Part shown: piece by piece, positions 45,989 through 57,995 of the stretch
Layout: the number at the start of each line of letters is the position of its first letter
How positions within the stretch are numbered: the stretch's first letter is position 1
Assembly (NCBI GenBank): GCA_002749535.1
Contig: MZZL01000409.1
Coordinates: forward strand, 2,124,160 to 2,188,159
Length of the DNA stretch: 64,000 nucleotides
Origin: Apophysomyces variabilis
Lineage: Eukaryota; Mucoromycota; Mucoromycetes; Mucorales; Mucoraceae
Direction: 5' to 3'
Notes under the pieces: generated by a model
What the model saw: the letters and a program-made list of their open reading frames with translations, nothing else
The model's database searches: none
What the model was told of the DNA's origin: nothing
Position numbers and translations under genes: made by a program

Positions 45989-47880
45989 ATGGTTCCCCCA
46001 TCTGCATCAACACTTTCAAGCTGTGCAACAGACAAAAACTCCGCCAATCTGAATAAATTTCAACAGTCCCGAAATTTTTTGAATGATTGGCTGCGGACTT
46101 TACTAAACATGTACCTTCACAGTTATAACCAACGCTCTGGGGCAACTTCGATCATTCATTGTTATCTCATGGACGACGAACTCAAGTTTCTCGAGACACT
46201 TCTTAAAGACAACTTATACTCTACAGTAATTAGTCAGTATTGCTCTTCATTCCACCAGACTATTCTTGAACGACATGAAAAAATTGCAAGGAAGAAAAGA
46301 GATAGACTGAGTGTAAGTGACATCAAAGCATCATATGTGCTGTTCAACTAATGTAACAAAAAGTTGGTTCCTGTTGAAATACTGCTTGACATCTGTCACT
46401 GGATAGCGCTCATTTGCCCAGAATCGCTGACATTTGTTGGGCAACTAAGTCACCACTTCCGCCATGTGATGGACAAATTTGGCATGACTCTTTGGGCAAC
46501 GGCACTCGAGAATACGTTCCAAACTCCTAGTTCTCAAGATGCTCGTATGGTATACTGGACTAAACGCCACTGGATGCAACTCCGCAACAATGAATTCACA
46601 TGGCCAGCAGTCCAAAAAAGTATGCGCCATGTTCATCACCCATCCTTTCAGTCAGTTGGGCCATGCATGCTCTTGTTGAAAAGAAATCAGGAGCGATTAT
46701 TCGAAAATATGGTCAGCAAAAGTCCATCCTCGATCCATCTTGAAATGGTAACAGAAGACGACCCATTTGACGCAAACAGTCTGAGCTGTGGTACATTGCC
46801 ATATACGCACTGTATCGCTGTGCCAGGCACCTGCGTGCTCTTAGGTTGTCGACGTGATGACCCCGAACGTGGTCGGTTATGGGTTATGGTGAAATCCCAA
46901 GGACGAGTGCGAATCCTAAACAGGTTGCGAGGACACCATGATCTGATTTCATCCATGGTTGCGACGGACCGACGTGTTATCACAGCCTCCCTTGACTCTA
47001 CCATCAAAATCTGGGATATTAGTGATGAAAGAATACCAACCGTATCCTTGCGTAAAGAGCTTCATGGTCATGTAGGATGGGTCCACGGTATGGCTGATTT
47101 TGAGCTCTATTAGCGACCTCGTGTTAATGCTTTTTATGTAGCGCTCGCCGTTGAAAAGAACACTTTGGTGAGTGGTGGGTCAGATGACAGTGTCCGCGTG
47201 TGGTGTCTTGAGAAAGAAAAGCAAATTCGAATCTATCGTGGCTTCTACGAGGTAAGAGTCTTTGCATTACATATTTATACAAACTATAAGGAGTCAGTGA
47301 TTCTTTGACCCCTGACAATCCCTTCAACGGCAGGGGCCCGACAGCGATCGGATAAACTAACATATGAATTATTTAGGCATATGGATTTGGCGTTCTATCA
47401 GTTTCTATTCATCAAGGACGAATCGGCATCGGTTCTGTGTTTGGTCCTTTCTATATACTTAATATGAACGGAAAAATACTGCTGAGCTTAGAAGAGAAAT
47501 TAACGCATTCCTACCATTTACGTTATGAACAAGACCTGCATCAGATGCATGCAAGTACTATTCGGATATTATCCGAAACAATTGTGATAAGCTCGCGCTT
47601 GAATAATGAATTATGCGTATGGGACAAGCATGGCCAGTGGTTAGGCACATTGAACATCGGTGGTAACTTACACCAAGTGGAGATTGATGAATCAGAACAG
47701 ATCATGATGGCAACAACCTGCGAAGGCTGTGTCAAGCTTTGGGACTTTACACTCAAACCTCGACTCGGTCTTCAGAACCATCAGCCCAGGAGGCTATTGC
47801 AGGGAGGCGCCGGAGGAACAAGAGTAGGAGAGGGAAGTGTCTGGGTGAAGCATGCAGATCAGTTGAATTACATGTGGTGA
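45989..47880 (+). CDS. F-box/WD40 repeat protein (SCF substrate receptor candidate)
   Basis: Four exons (45989-46312, 46364-47087, 47142-47251, 47377-47880) encode 553 residues. An F-box-like helix bundle (LVPVEILLDICHWIALICPESLTFVGQLSHHFRHVM) lies at about residues 109-144, followed by WD repeats: RLRGHHDLISSMVATDRRVITASLDSTIKIWD, ELHGHVGWVH...LVSGGSDDSVRVW, and later ISSRLNNELCVWDKHGQWLGTL and MMATTCEGCVKLWDF. F-box-WD40 proteins recruit substrates to SCF ubiquitin ligases; the substrate is unknown. The N-terminal ~100 residues (predicted helical) have no recognised domain. Start ATG 45989 is the first in frame. Confidence 0.85.
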
Positions 47881-47953
47881 TATAATAATAAACTACCACC
47901 TAATATGTATTTCCTTTCTTTCTTCCGTTAACTACACTTTTTTTCCTCTCTTT

Positions 47954-50558
47954 ATGCAATACTCTACGGAAGATCGACAGATATCCGTCTTTGAAACCAC
48001 GCTTTGTTTTCAAAAAGATGTCTTGTCGGTTCGTCATGGAGCATACCCCTTAGCTGACGACTCACTTCATTTTATAGGTATTCAATATCGTTCTTCAATC
48101 GTCAACTTCCACTGTCTCACTTGTACGGTATCCGTTTGACTTTGTCGAGTTTCACCAGAAGGTGTGAATTGGCATCATTGCAGCAGCCATCATGCATGAA
48201 CTCATGACTTTACATAGATAAAATTTCATTACCCAAGGTCGAAGATTTGTTTTCCTGTATTAAGGAATCCTGCGCACAACTTTCGATTTTCTAAACGTCA
48301 TTCCCTCCGAAATTTACTGGTGTTTAACAAAAAGTCCAACGCCGACAAGATTGAACAGTATTTGCGTTTATGTTTTCAGCATCCCGTTGTCTCTATCTCC
48401 TCCATTTTACGTGATTTTTTGAGCGTGCAAAGAGAAGAGGATACGTGCGTTCCACGTGCACAGTCGATTCATAACATATCTCCATCAATTAAATCGGGTG
48501 AAGAGAAACCGACTGATGCAAACCAGCCATCCCTTATTGAAACGCCATCCAAGATATCTTTGAACGACTTTGAACTACTCAAAGTCCTTGGTAAAGGTTG
48601 CATGGGCAAGGTATCGTCCTTTCTTCCCTTACTGCTACCCCTCTTCTCCTCGTAAACCGTAGCTCTTGACCCCTTGCGCTGACTTCCTTAATATAGGTTC
48701 TTCTTGTACGTTCCACACGCGATCGTCAGCTCTACGCTCTTAAAGCCATAAAAAAGGATTGGGTCATCCAAAAGAATGAAGTGATGCATACACGTGCTGA
48801 ACGTGATATCCTCGTACGTCTTCGCGATCAACCCTTCCTGAGCAAACTTCATTACTCATTCCAAACGCCTTCGCAATTGTATCTGGTACTTGATTACTAT
48901 GGCGGAGGAGATATTGCAACCCAAATGTCGATCTGCACCACGTTTTCGGAAGAACGTACGCGGTTTTACGCGGCTGAAATATTGTATGGTCTCTCCGTGT
49001 TGCACAGCCATGGGGTTATTTACAGGTAAAGAGAAAAGTTAAGTTATTGGACCAACAAGGTGTGAACCAAGTGTTACAGGGACCTGAAACCGGAAAACGT
49101 TCTGATTGGCCTCGATGGTCACATTGTGTTGACTGACTTCGGGCTCTCCAAAATGTTCACAGTGGGAGACAACGATGTAACTCACACCTTCTGTGGTACG
49201 GCCGAATATCTCGCTCCAGAAATATTTCTAGGAGAGCCTTATACATATGCTGTTGATTACTGGAGTTTTGGAACGTTGCTCTATGAAATGCTCGCAGGCA
49301 TCGTAAGTCTTTGAAGAGGGTCTGTAAAACGCAACGCTCTTATTTTTAATATAACGTTTTTCAGACACCATTTTGGGCTGATAGCCATGTGGAAATGTAT
49401 CAGCGCGTGTTAGAGGACCCGCTTGAGTTTCCTCCTCATTTTGAGCCCGTTACTTGTGAATTTCTTTCGGGAGTAAGTTCGCTCAGGAATTGTACAGCCG
49501 ATATCAACTAAATGCATTCCGTAAAGCTTTTAGAACGTGAGGCATATGAGCGACTAGGATGGGAAGGCCCAGATCAAATCAAGTCTCATTGCTATTTTCA
49601 AGATATTGATTGGACAGAAGTAGCTGATCGCAAACTGCAACCACCTTACGTGCCGCTACTGCAGTCCGAAACGGATGTGACGCACTTTGACGAAGTCTTC
49701 GTTACTATGTCTCCCCGTATCAGTCAAGCATCATCCAACCAAGTATTGCCAGAGGAAGGAACGTTTGACCAGTTCGATTTTGACTTTCGTTTCGACACAC
49801 CCTCTAAACCTGATCCAATAATAACGCCGCCAAAAACCTTACGTAAGAAGTCTCATCCGCCAAGATGGGGCAAACAAAGGTTCTCTTCATCGTCCTCTTT
49901 ACTTTCGCTGGGCACAGGCGACATAGTACGGCATACGGATACTTTACCGACGATTCTGAGTTCAGGATTTTCACAACAACAGCAATCCTCGCTTCATCCT
50001 TACCAGCTTAGTCCCCGGTCTTCTTATGTCCGTAAGCGCCATAGTGCTGCACTGCCACTTCATCTGGATACGGATTATTATGCTTCTTCCGAGGAACGAG
50101 AAATACTAAGAACATCTAAGCGACGACAGCTTACTGTTGAGGATTCTAATAGAAAATCGTCCGGTTCATCGCACGCAATTCTAGAAGTAGCACATAGCCC
50201 AGCAGGATCCGGGCAGTGCTCGTCCTCCATATACTCTAAATCATCCATGACATTTTCATCCGCTCATGCAGCTGAATCAATGACGAGAGCAGGAAGTGAG
50301 ATGAGCGACTCTGGAGCAGGTGTTCAGAGCAAGTCCGATAGCCCTTACCAACGGCCACATTGTCCTGTACCTGGACAAGCACGACCCACCATCCACCTTC
50401 CGGATTTCGACCCTGCAGCAGCATCTGCTGCTACAACCAGAAACTCGGTGTACTCTAGCATTTCCTATGATACTGAATCAATACAGCCTCAAAACTGTGT
50501 GCCTTCTATTCTATGTTCGAACGAATCCAATACCCAACCTCCTCCATATTGCTCATAA
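47954..50558 (+). CDS. PX domain-AGC family protein kinase (SGK3-like architecture)
   Basis: Seven exons (47954-48028, 48078-48161, 48218-48610, 48697-49025, 49080-49302, 49365-49472, 49527-50558) give 747 residues. Residues 1-140 look like a PX phosphoinositide-binding domain ([39 protein letters not shown]). The kinase domain has [45 protein letters not shown] and [13 protein letters not shown]. The AGC C-tail carries [11 protein letters not shown] and a hydrophobic-motif-like FDQFDF (residue 484 on), where an aspartate stands at the usual phospho-site. A long Ser-rich tail of about 260 residues follows. PX plus AGC kinase resembles animal SGK3, suggesting endosomal recruitment by PI3P; the pathway in this fungus is inference. 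Confidence 0.88.
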
Positions 50559-51847
50559 TTCCAGCTTCAGACACTTAATATGAATCAAAATTCCTTTTAG
50601 AAACAATTACTAGTTAGGCAGCTTCTTGCATTTTAACTCACCCCTAATTACTTAATTACCATTTAATTCTACAAATAGGCGTCATTGCTCACCCATAACT
50701 GCAATGCATAAATGACATCTTATCCCTTTATGACGGGACTTTGTTCCTACTTTAACAAGACCCTTTTTTAACCCCAATGTGAAAAAAAGTGAAGCATCGG
50801 ACTCATAAGATACTAGCAAACTCGATAAGATGTGAAGGACATGTATTGATAATCTTCATATAGGAAAGTGCTGAAACACAGTACAGTACACTAATAGCAC
50901 ATATTCATCACGATCTGTCCCAGAAATTTTAGCGAGTTGCTAACGCGCGACAAGCCCAATTTAGTACGTTGCGTAAGGTTTTCCCGGTTAAAGTGGGGAC
51001 GTGCGTTCCATACTCCGATACGTATTTAGGTTAGCTTGATTGTTTAACTATAAGTGGTACTTTATTTCCAAAAATTAAAATCGCATCTAGCAAATTCACT
51101 TGGCGCATTTTAAAAACTAGGCTTGACGCTAACAAATTGCATTAATTGTCGTGTTATAAGAGTTCGAATTGACCAAGCTTATATACCTGTGAGAAAACTG
51201 ACGACGCTATACCCAGCTCCCCGCCAAGTGAAATGCCGGATGCGTATATAAATTTTAGTTTCAATGGACTGGGACTTGGATTTTCGTAGTTTGCGACATT
51301 ATTTCTAGGAAATACGATACATCATTTCGCATTATGCAGATTTGGACCATCCCTCACATACGAAAAGGTTGCTATCTCACGACTCCTAGATAAACAGACA
51401 CGGAACTGATAATATTAGAAGGACCCTATCTACTAATTTTGTCCCGTTTTCTATGTGCATAGGAAAATTTTATTACATCTCATTAGTTTATGGAGTCGTC
51501 ATCCATTGCTGTTAGACTGTATCACACTATAGTGACCCCATGAGGAGACCAGTTGAGCACAGAAGCTAAAGCAAGCTTATTGTCCTTTATAGCGAAAAAT
51601 GCCTATGCAGCCCAGTGTGGAGTCTTTCACACGTTTAGCACTGGATAAGAACAATAATTCGCGATCCGGTTAACCATGAACATTCTGAAAGTGTACGGAC
51701 ATAAATCAAATGGAAAATGGATATCTATCCGCTTTCACTCTCTTATCGCAAGTTTCTAACACTTTCAAACAGCTATCCATTTTGCGCATATCTTTTCATC
51801 TATCTATCAGTAGTGATAACCAAAAAGTACGGTATGTTATACATTTC
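50559..51847. other. Intergenic, no recognised gene
   Basis: Lies between the 3' ends of the PX kinase and GPN1 genes, which converge. AT-rich, with no recognised frame or repeat. Confidence 0.4.
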
Positions 51848-53327
51848 TTATTGACCATCTGATTTTTTCGCCTGTGTTAACCATGCTTTAAATTTGGCGT
51901 CATCATTTTGTTGCGACAATGACGGAGGAAATCGAGAAGCGGTAGCTAGTGGATTCTCGTCTACATTTCAAATATAAGCGGGATCCAGAATTACAGAAAT
52001 TTTTACCTTCACTGTCTTCAATTTCTTCTTCCTCATCGTCTTCCTCCCATACTTCGTCTTCTAGTGCTGTTGGTACGAGAGCTTCAGATCTATCCCTGCG
52101 TCGAAGCGGATTGAGCCTACCTTTGTCCCCGCCTAATGGGACTTCAGTTCCTTTGGACACTTTCATGTCGTTCATTAACTTGTTTAGCTGTTGTTGACGA
52201 TTCTTTTCCTCTTTCTCCATCTACATAATACATCAATCCTAAAGCTTTTCTGGAAGAACTTATACCTTCTCCCGAATCAAACGTTCAATTTCGGGTTTGT
52301 ACTCTCTATAATTTCTATTAGTATACAGGCTATCACCCACATATATATACCTTTCGTATTCTTCAGCTGCTTCATCAACTGCTTTGAAGAAATCGTCAAC
52401 TCCTGCACCTGTTACAGCTGAAAGACCGACAACTTTTAAATGGTTATAGAACTCATCCAAGACCAAACTCATTGAATTCATCAGACTGCTCATGTAAGAA
52501 GTATCTTGGCTGAGTGCTTGCTGGAATTTCTCGAAATCGGTCATCCACTCCACTGCAAAGTCATGGGAAACGACGTCCGTCTTATTGAACACAAGAATGA
52601 AAGGCAGCTTGGTCTTGTACAGAATACTGCACGCGTACAACATATTGCTCATAAAGGTTGCTGGTGCTGTTGTTCGAGGTGTATCAATGATATAAGCGAC
52701 GACGGTGGGATAGGTTGCTGCAAGTGTATCAGTGATAATGGCACCAGATGCGGACCAAGTGAAAATTTCGATTTGTCCAGGTGTATCAACAAGGATATGG
52801 CTAAAACAGATTTAGTTCAATCCTCATATTGTTTGATGCTACTTTTCTCCCTTACTTAACACTATCAGAACGTTTGGCAACAAAGTTAAGTACTTGGTCA
52901 AACTTGGTAGTGAAAAGATTGAGCGCTGTCATGATACCACCGTTGGGGCCTAAATTATATCTAAAATGGGGATTTAGATAAATTTCTCTTAAGCGTAACT
53001 ATATGCATTTACTTACTGCTTCATTACTTCTTTGTAATTTACCGTGTCTCTAATGTCGATGTTGGCTGTGAACGGAAGCGATCCGACAGCTGGATCGAGA
53101 TTTAATACATATGGGGGTGTCTTCTTTTCGTGAAGGTGAGCATTGATACGCTGTAAGGTAAGGTTTAGTAATCATCGCTAGTAATCTATGCTGCATTTCT
53201 TGTATACCTGCATAAATGTCGTTTTTCCTGATCCTGCCATACCAATGCAAAGTATAACCGGAGGCTTTTTTTTATTTTCCGAGGCGCCTGCGTGATTGGA
53301 GTGTTGTGGAGTGGATGGGGTGGACAT
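51848..53327 (-). CDS. GPN1: GPN-loop GTPase 1 (Npa3/XAB1)
   Basis: Seven exons on the minus strand (53208-53327, 53017-53150, 52856-52960, 52351-52800, 52266-52314, 52007-52220, 51848-51945) give 349 residues. The G1 motif is [14 protein letters not shown], then [11 protein letters not shown], the diagnostic GPN loop [31 protein letters not shown] and a C-terminal acidic tail with a final helix ([12 protein letters not shown]). GPN1 acts with GPN3 in assembly and nuclear import of RNA polymerase II. ATG 53327 (MSTPSTPQ) is preferred over an upstream in-frame ATG at 53363. Confidence 0.95.
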
Positions 53328-54944
53328 GGCTGTTGACAGAAAGAAGATCGATTCCGTTCCCAAGCTTTACTGTGTTCACCTTTGGGACACCAGGAAAGAC
53401 AGTCCTCTCCGGCACTGGTAGGGTGCAAATCAGATCACGTCCGAATCGCTCCTGATGAAATTGGGGTCAAAAGACAATTTGGCTTTCTTGTCTATGGACT
53501 AGCATTTTTCCTATTGTAGAAATAGCTCCAACAAGAAGACAAAAGCCCGGTGCGAACGGTAGAAAATAAACAAAATATGTAGCAATTCTGACGATAAGCA
53601 CTATAAAGCTGGAGCCAAAGAGAGTACGTTAGCCAAGGGACTTGCCTTGGGCACTCCTCCCCCAAATTATTTGAGCGCCGTCACGATAAACTAGACGCCC
53701 TTTGATATATTGGCCTGAAAACAATATCAATAGAGGAGCAGAGCAACAAACCACAGGTAGCAGCACCTCAGCAACTGATGGAGTGCCCAAGAGCTCACTG
53801 AGCTATACAAAATGTAAACGCTAAGGATCACAATAGAATAATAAACGAATAGCCTTGTTCAGTTAATAACATTGCGTGAAACAAATAATATATATATGGA
53901 AAATACAGGTGGAAATGCCAGAGAAGGTACCTTCTGGGGCACTCCCTTCTATCACACATTATCTGCTCGCGCACTCCCTCTGCGATCAGCTGCTGTGACC
54001 CTACCAGTGCTTTATTTCCCCACTTCTCTCCTACTCTTCTTACTAAATAATATGTTAAAGGACGTCCTAGTTTATCATAACGCCGCTTTAATAATTTGGG
54101 GGAGGAGTGCCCGAGGGAAATGCTCGAAGTAATTCCCAATTGTAAGCCTAGTACATTAGTACAGTAAATCATAATTACTTACTTTTTCCTGTACTAATTT
54201 CGTTAATTTTAGGAAAAACAAGTCTGCCATCAATTGTGTCCTGTCTTCTACAATAAGATTACTGAATTTGGTTGCATAATGATCCATGCTAGAAGTAACG
54301 ATCGAAGCATAGGATAAACCAGAATGAATCAACCTTACAGCACATGAATTATGAATCACGGTATATTGATTAAACGAGTTATCGATTGATTGTGTTGTTT
54401 GTTGTAATAGGACGATCAACGATTAGCTGAAATACTGCGTAAAAGAACGATTTGTTGAAAATTACTTTCGATAATATACCGTGATTATGCAAACGAGTGT
54501 AGATATAATACGTTATCAACAGGTGTGCCTTGAATACTATATCTCATACGAAAGATACTACTTCGTTTATGCCATTCACTAATCGGTTTTTGTGGTCATT
54601 GTTGTCAACGTTCAACAAAATTCTACACCGATTTTTCGCATGACCTGCCTTGTAAGCCCAACATCTGCAGCAACTTGCTGTCTTGCCCTTTTTTTTTTTT
54701 TTGGGAAAGGTCACGGATGATGACTTGCACGACTATGCGTAACTGCGGTATCATATTGCTGTTTGCGAACTTAAGTGGGACATGGTGTAATGGATGTTCT
54801 GGTAGACAACTCCTGTGTCCGCCGCGCTTGCTCCCGCCTACGTGCTTTTTCCTCGGCGGTTCGCTTCCGCTTCCTTTTGTTTCTAGTGAGTTGTTGCTGG
54901 GTGGAAGTTCTGCTTGATTCAGGCTGAGTATTGCCAGCACTTTC
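53328..54944. other. Intergenic region with a MITE
   Basis: No recognised gene. 53641-54118 is the palindromic element listed separately. Frames at 54.2-54.9 kb show no recognisable domain. Confidence 0.4.
53641..54118. mobile_element. Palindromic miniature inverted-repeat element
   Basis: The left end at 53641-53712 matches the reverse complement of about 54048-54118 with scattered mismatches, including GGGCACTCCTCCCCCAAATT and GATAAACTAG. Similarity continues inward, through CATCAG/GCTGCT blocks at 53725-53790 and 53970-54040, so each arm is about 140 bp and the core is short. A GGGCACTCC or GGAGTGCCC core recurs at 53649, 53780, 53936 and 54103. No open frame encodes a transposase. No clear target-site duplication. 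Confidence 0.75.
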
Positions 54945-55230
54945 CTACTCATCGTTACTATTTTCGTTATCATTGTGCTGCCGTGCACGTTGTAACTGTC
55001 TGTAGGTGATGATTTCAGAAAGATAGGAACCTATGTCAGGTTATCAGTCGACTGCTTTTACGTTATTCACCTTCTTGCAACTGCTTCTGCTGCTGCTTGT
55101 ACCGTTTCTTATATGGAATGATATCGGATACACACATGCCACGATAGTTGTCCAACCTAGGTAATATATCCGTAGAGGCCATTCCCAGAAATTGCAATAT
55201 CTTAACCAAATCGCTCTCGGGTATATCCAT
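54945..55230 (-). CDS. Candidate 81-residue protein with one intron
   Basis: ATG at 55230 opens 160 nt ending at a GAAG|GTGAAT donor (55070). An ACATAG acceptor joins 86 nt to a TAG at 54945. The 246 nt sum to exactly 82 codons. The product starts MDIPESDLVKIL, has a short amphipathic helix, a Lys/Gln-rich coil (KKRYKQQQKQL), and ends with an acidic tail. The exact frame across a canonical intron supports it; I recognise no family. Short adaptor-like coiled proteins are one possibility. Confidence 0.4.
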
Positions 55231-57995
55231 GTGCTAGTAGAGGAAAGAGAGATTTGCATAGAAACAAGCCAAAAAAAGAAAAAAAAAAGAAAGAGAGGAC
55301 AGTTTAAAAAGTTTTTATTACTATTGATCAGCTATAATAAAAGCCCTTTTTTACCATGATTATCAAAAGTAATTAATGCGCATAACTTTGTCATGATATA
55401 TGATCAAGTCTCTTGGCAGTGTAAAGTTTAACCCTCTTGGTCTTTTGATTAATCCTTGTGTTATACAAATGATAACAAGTCTACGACACGTCCAAACGAC
55501 GACAGAGTTTGAGTATTGAAATAGTTTCTTGAATTTTTGGATAAGCATGTACCAATCATTGCTGACATGAGCCTGTTCCTTGTAGCCGGGTTAAGTAGGA
55601 ACCATATATGTAAAATGATTGATTGTGTGTTTTAAGCATATCGGAAACGTGAGGATTCTGAGATTTCAACATTCGTCTTTACATATGAACGTCTGTGTGT
55701 GGAGAGTAAATGTAGAAATAGATGAGGTCAAAAAGTCACCTATACAGGCTAATCTGCACTGCTATACTTTAGGCAGACAGTTGCGTTCCAGGAGATTTGT
55801 CTTGGGCTTGCTATAGTCAGGTATCTTTCGTCGTTTGAGCAGTGGTGAATCACCTAATTCCATCCTTCAAAGCATGCTTGGCTTCTTCTGCACGGGATAT
55901 TGCCAATACCGGTGTCTCTTTGGGACGACCATCATTAAACTGCACTGCTCTTTTTCGCTCCGTTACAAAATAAAGGAAGATGAACAAAGAATCAAAATTA
56001 CCAAGCCATATTGATTAGAATTTATTGACCGCGGCATTCTATACCCTGAATACTTCTGCCGCTCTGATGATACTTGCTTAGAAGACATTACTCTAATCGT
56101 ATCTCTTTGTCAGCATTCTAATAACGATATACTCTGATTAAGCGTAAAATAAAGTAAACCTTGCTATATTATTGTTTGCATTATGCTATTGCGACTCCCC
56201 TTCAAGGTAAAGGAGAAATGAACTATGTGCATCATCAGTAAATTACTCATGTGACAAGTATATTTTACTTTATCAATGTGATCCTCCAATATATACCAAA
56301 CCCATCCGATTAGCGTGGAATATAGCTCATGGTTAGTAAATGAGAATGACATACTAGCTTTTTACTTACCAGATGGTATCCTAGCGCTAGTCTGTGAGGC
56401 GGCGAGGAGGAGAAAACCCTAGAAAATCCAAGATTGTTCTTGATGCTCACCCACCCATCCTATAGAGAGTATTTTGCTTTCCTACGTCTAGGCAGTAGAA
56501 GAGGCAAAGTCATTAACCACGATAGCATTTTCTCTAGTTTGTTGTCTTATCGCTTTGTTAGATGTTTCCCGTATCCAGAATCATCTGATGTTTCATGTTG
56601 ACTAAGATGTCCGAAAGCATATGTTTTGTTCTTGCTTTCAGAGACGGATACTTGCTGGAATTGGCCAGAAGAGAGTATGTAATGAGAGATGTCTTATATA
56701 TGTTGTTCAAGATCTACTGTCTTATGAGGTTAAATAGTTGCATAATAATAACAACATTTAATCTTGTCGTACCTTGTTTCACCCAATGTTTCTCTCTGAA
56801 GTAGTCATGTACGTTTCTGGGGAAAGATAATGCTAACGAACGAGAATTATTGTAGTAATAGGAAAATTATATTACTTAGAGTCCAGTACGTCATTTCATA
56901 GTTATCTGATTTCGTACTTTAAGGATTGATTTACTTCGCTGGAGTCTTGCAGTTAGATAAACCTTCTCACATTTGTACGCTTTGACTGACAAGATGCTTT
57001 TGTCATACGTTGGAACGATGAACGTATTAATAGATCAAGTAATTGAAAGTGCAGTCCGAGATAAAGTCAAAAGAAAAGATGAATGAGGACAACACATCAT
57101 CTTATCAATGGAGGGGCGTGTCATGGTATTCCATGTTAATGTCCGGGTAGTCGCGTGGATAGGGAAATTGTTGTCGATGGATGTCATGAAGCAAGCTGGT
57201 TCAAAGAATCTAAAAGGGGCTGAAATCACAGTATGAATAAACATAGCATGTCCAATGACGATGCCACGTATCGATGAAATGATTATGTGTCTGAATTGAT
57301 AAGTGTTACATGCATGGACTGACCGCTATTTTTGGTCAATCGATCAATAACCAAAAGCTTATATCTTTTTCACTCGTTATATATTCATATTACCGTGGTA
57401 AGTCATCATCCACCAGTTTATGTATCGTCCTTAACTGACCTTCCTTCAGTCAGTGTAAACTAGGAAAATACAGTAACATGGAAGGATCTGACGGTTCTTC
57501 TCGTTCTATTCCATTTTTTATTTTTTGAATGGATATTATCGTAAGATATCCAAAAACATGCTACATCATTACTACCCTTATCTTGGATGTTAGTAAGATT
57601 TGGACTATGTACAGTAAAAGCATGGCTCCTTTTTCTTGACCTTCGAACACTCTGGTACGGCACTATGTCAGCACCAAATATATTTCCCCTCAGAGTAAAC
57701 GCATTTTATAAGTGGCGCAAATTACATATTGGAAGAATAAGTTCACTGCATGCTGGTTGGATCGGGTTTTCAAACAGTAATATACCCGCGAAATTCATTT
57801 TTGCAACATGTCCGATCGACACCCACATGTCCGACAAGTTTCCCCTTTTCCTCTCCTCCTCTTTTCACTCATTATTTTCTATTTTGTCATTCAACTCCTT
57901 GATCCACAGCACCATCTTGCTCTCCTTAACGAAAAATAAGAAAAAAAGTTACTAATTCAGCTTCCGATCCTCCCTTTTTCTTGTGCTCTTACTGA
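55231..57995. other. Intergenic region, second copy of a dispersed repeat
   Basis: No recognised coding frame. It contains copy B of the repeat (56.3-57.7 kb), then the NoxR upstream region. A poly-purine run is at 55270-55305. Confidence 0.4.
56320..57670 (+). repeat. Dispersed repeat copy B (partner at 44.9-45.9 kb)
   Basis: It shares with copy A a left block (CATGGTTAGTA... near 56326) and a right block (AAGATTTGGACTATG and GTAAAAGCATGGCT near 57597, then TACGGCA). Both copies precede the start of a gene by 100-330 nt (F-box-WD40, NoxR), so a duplicated regulatory block is an alternative to a transposable element. Confidence 0.45.

Noticed and set aside
53872..54172. Open frames inside 53.8-54.2 kb
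   Set aside because: They lie within the palindromic MITE on both strands and show no conserved protein.
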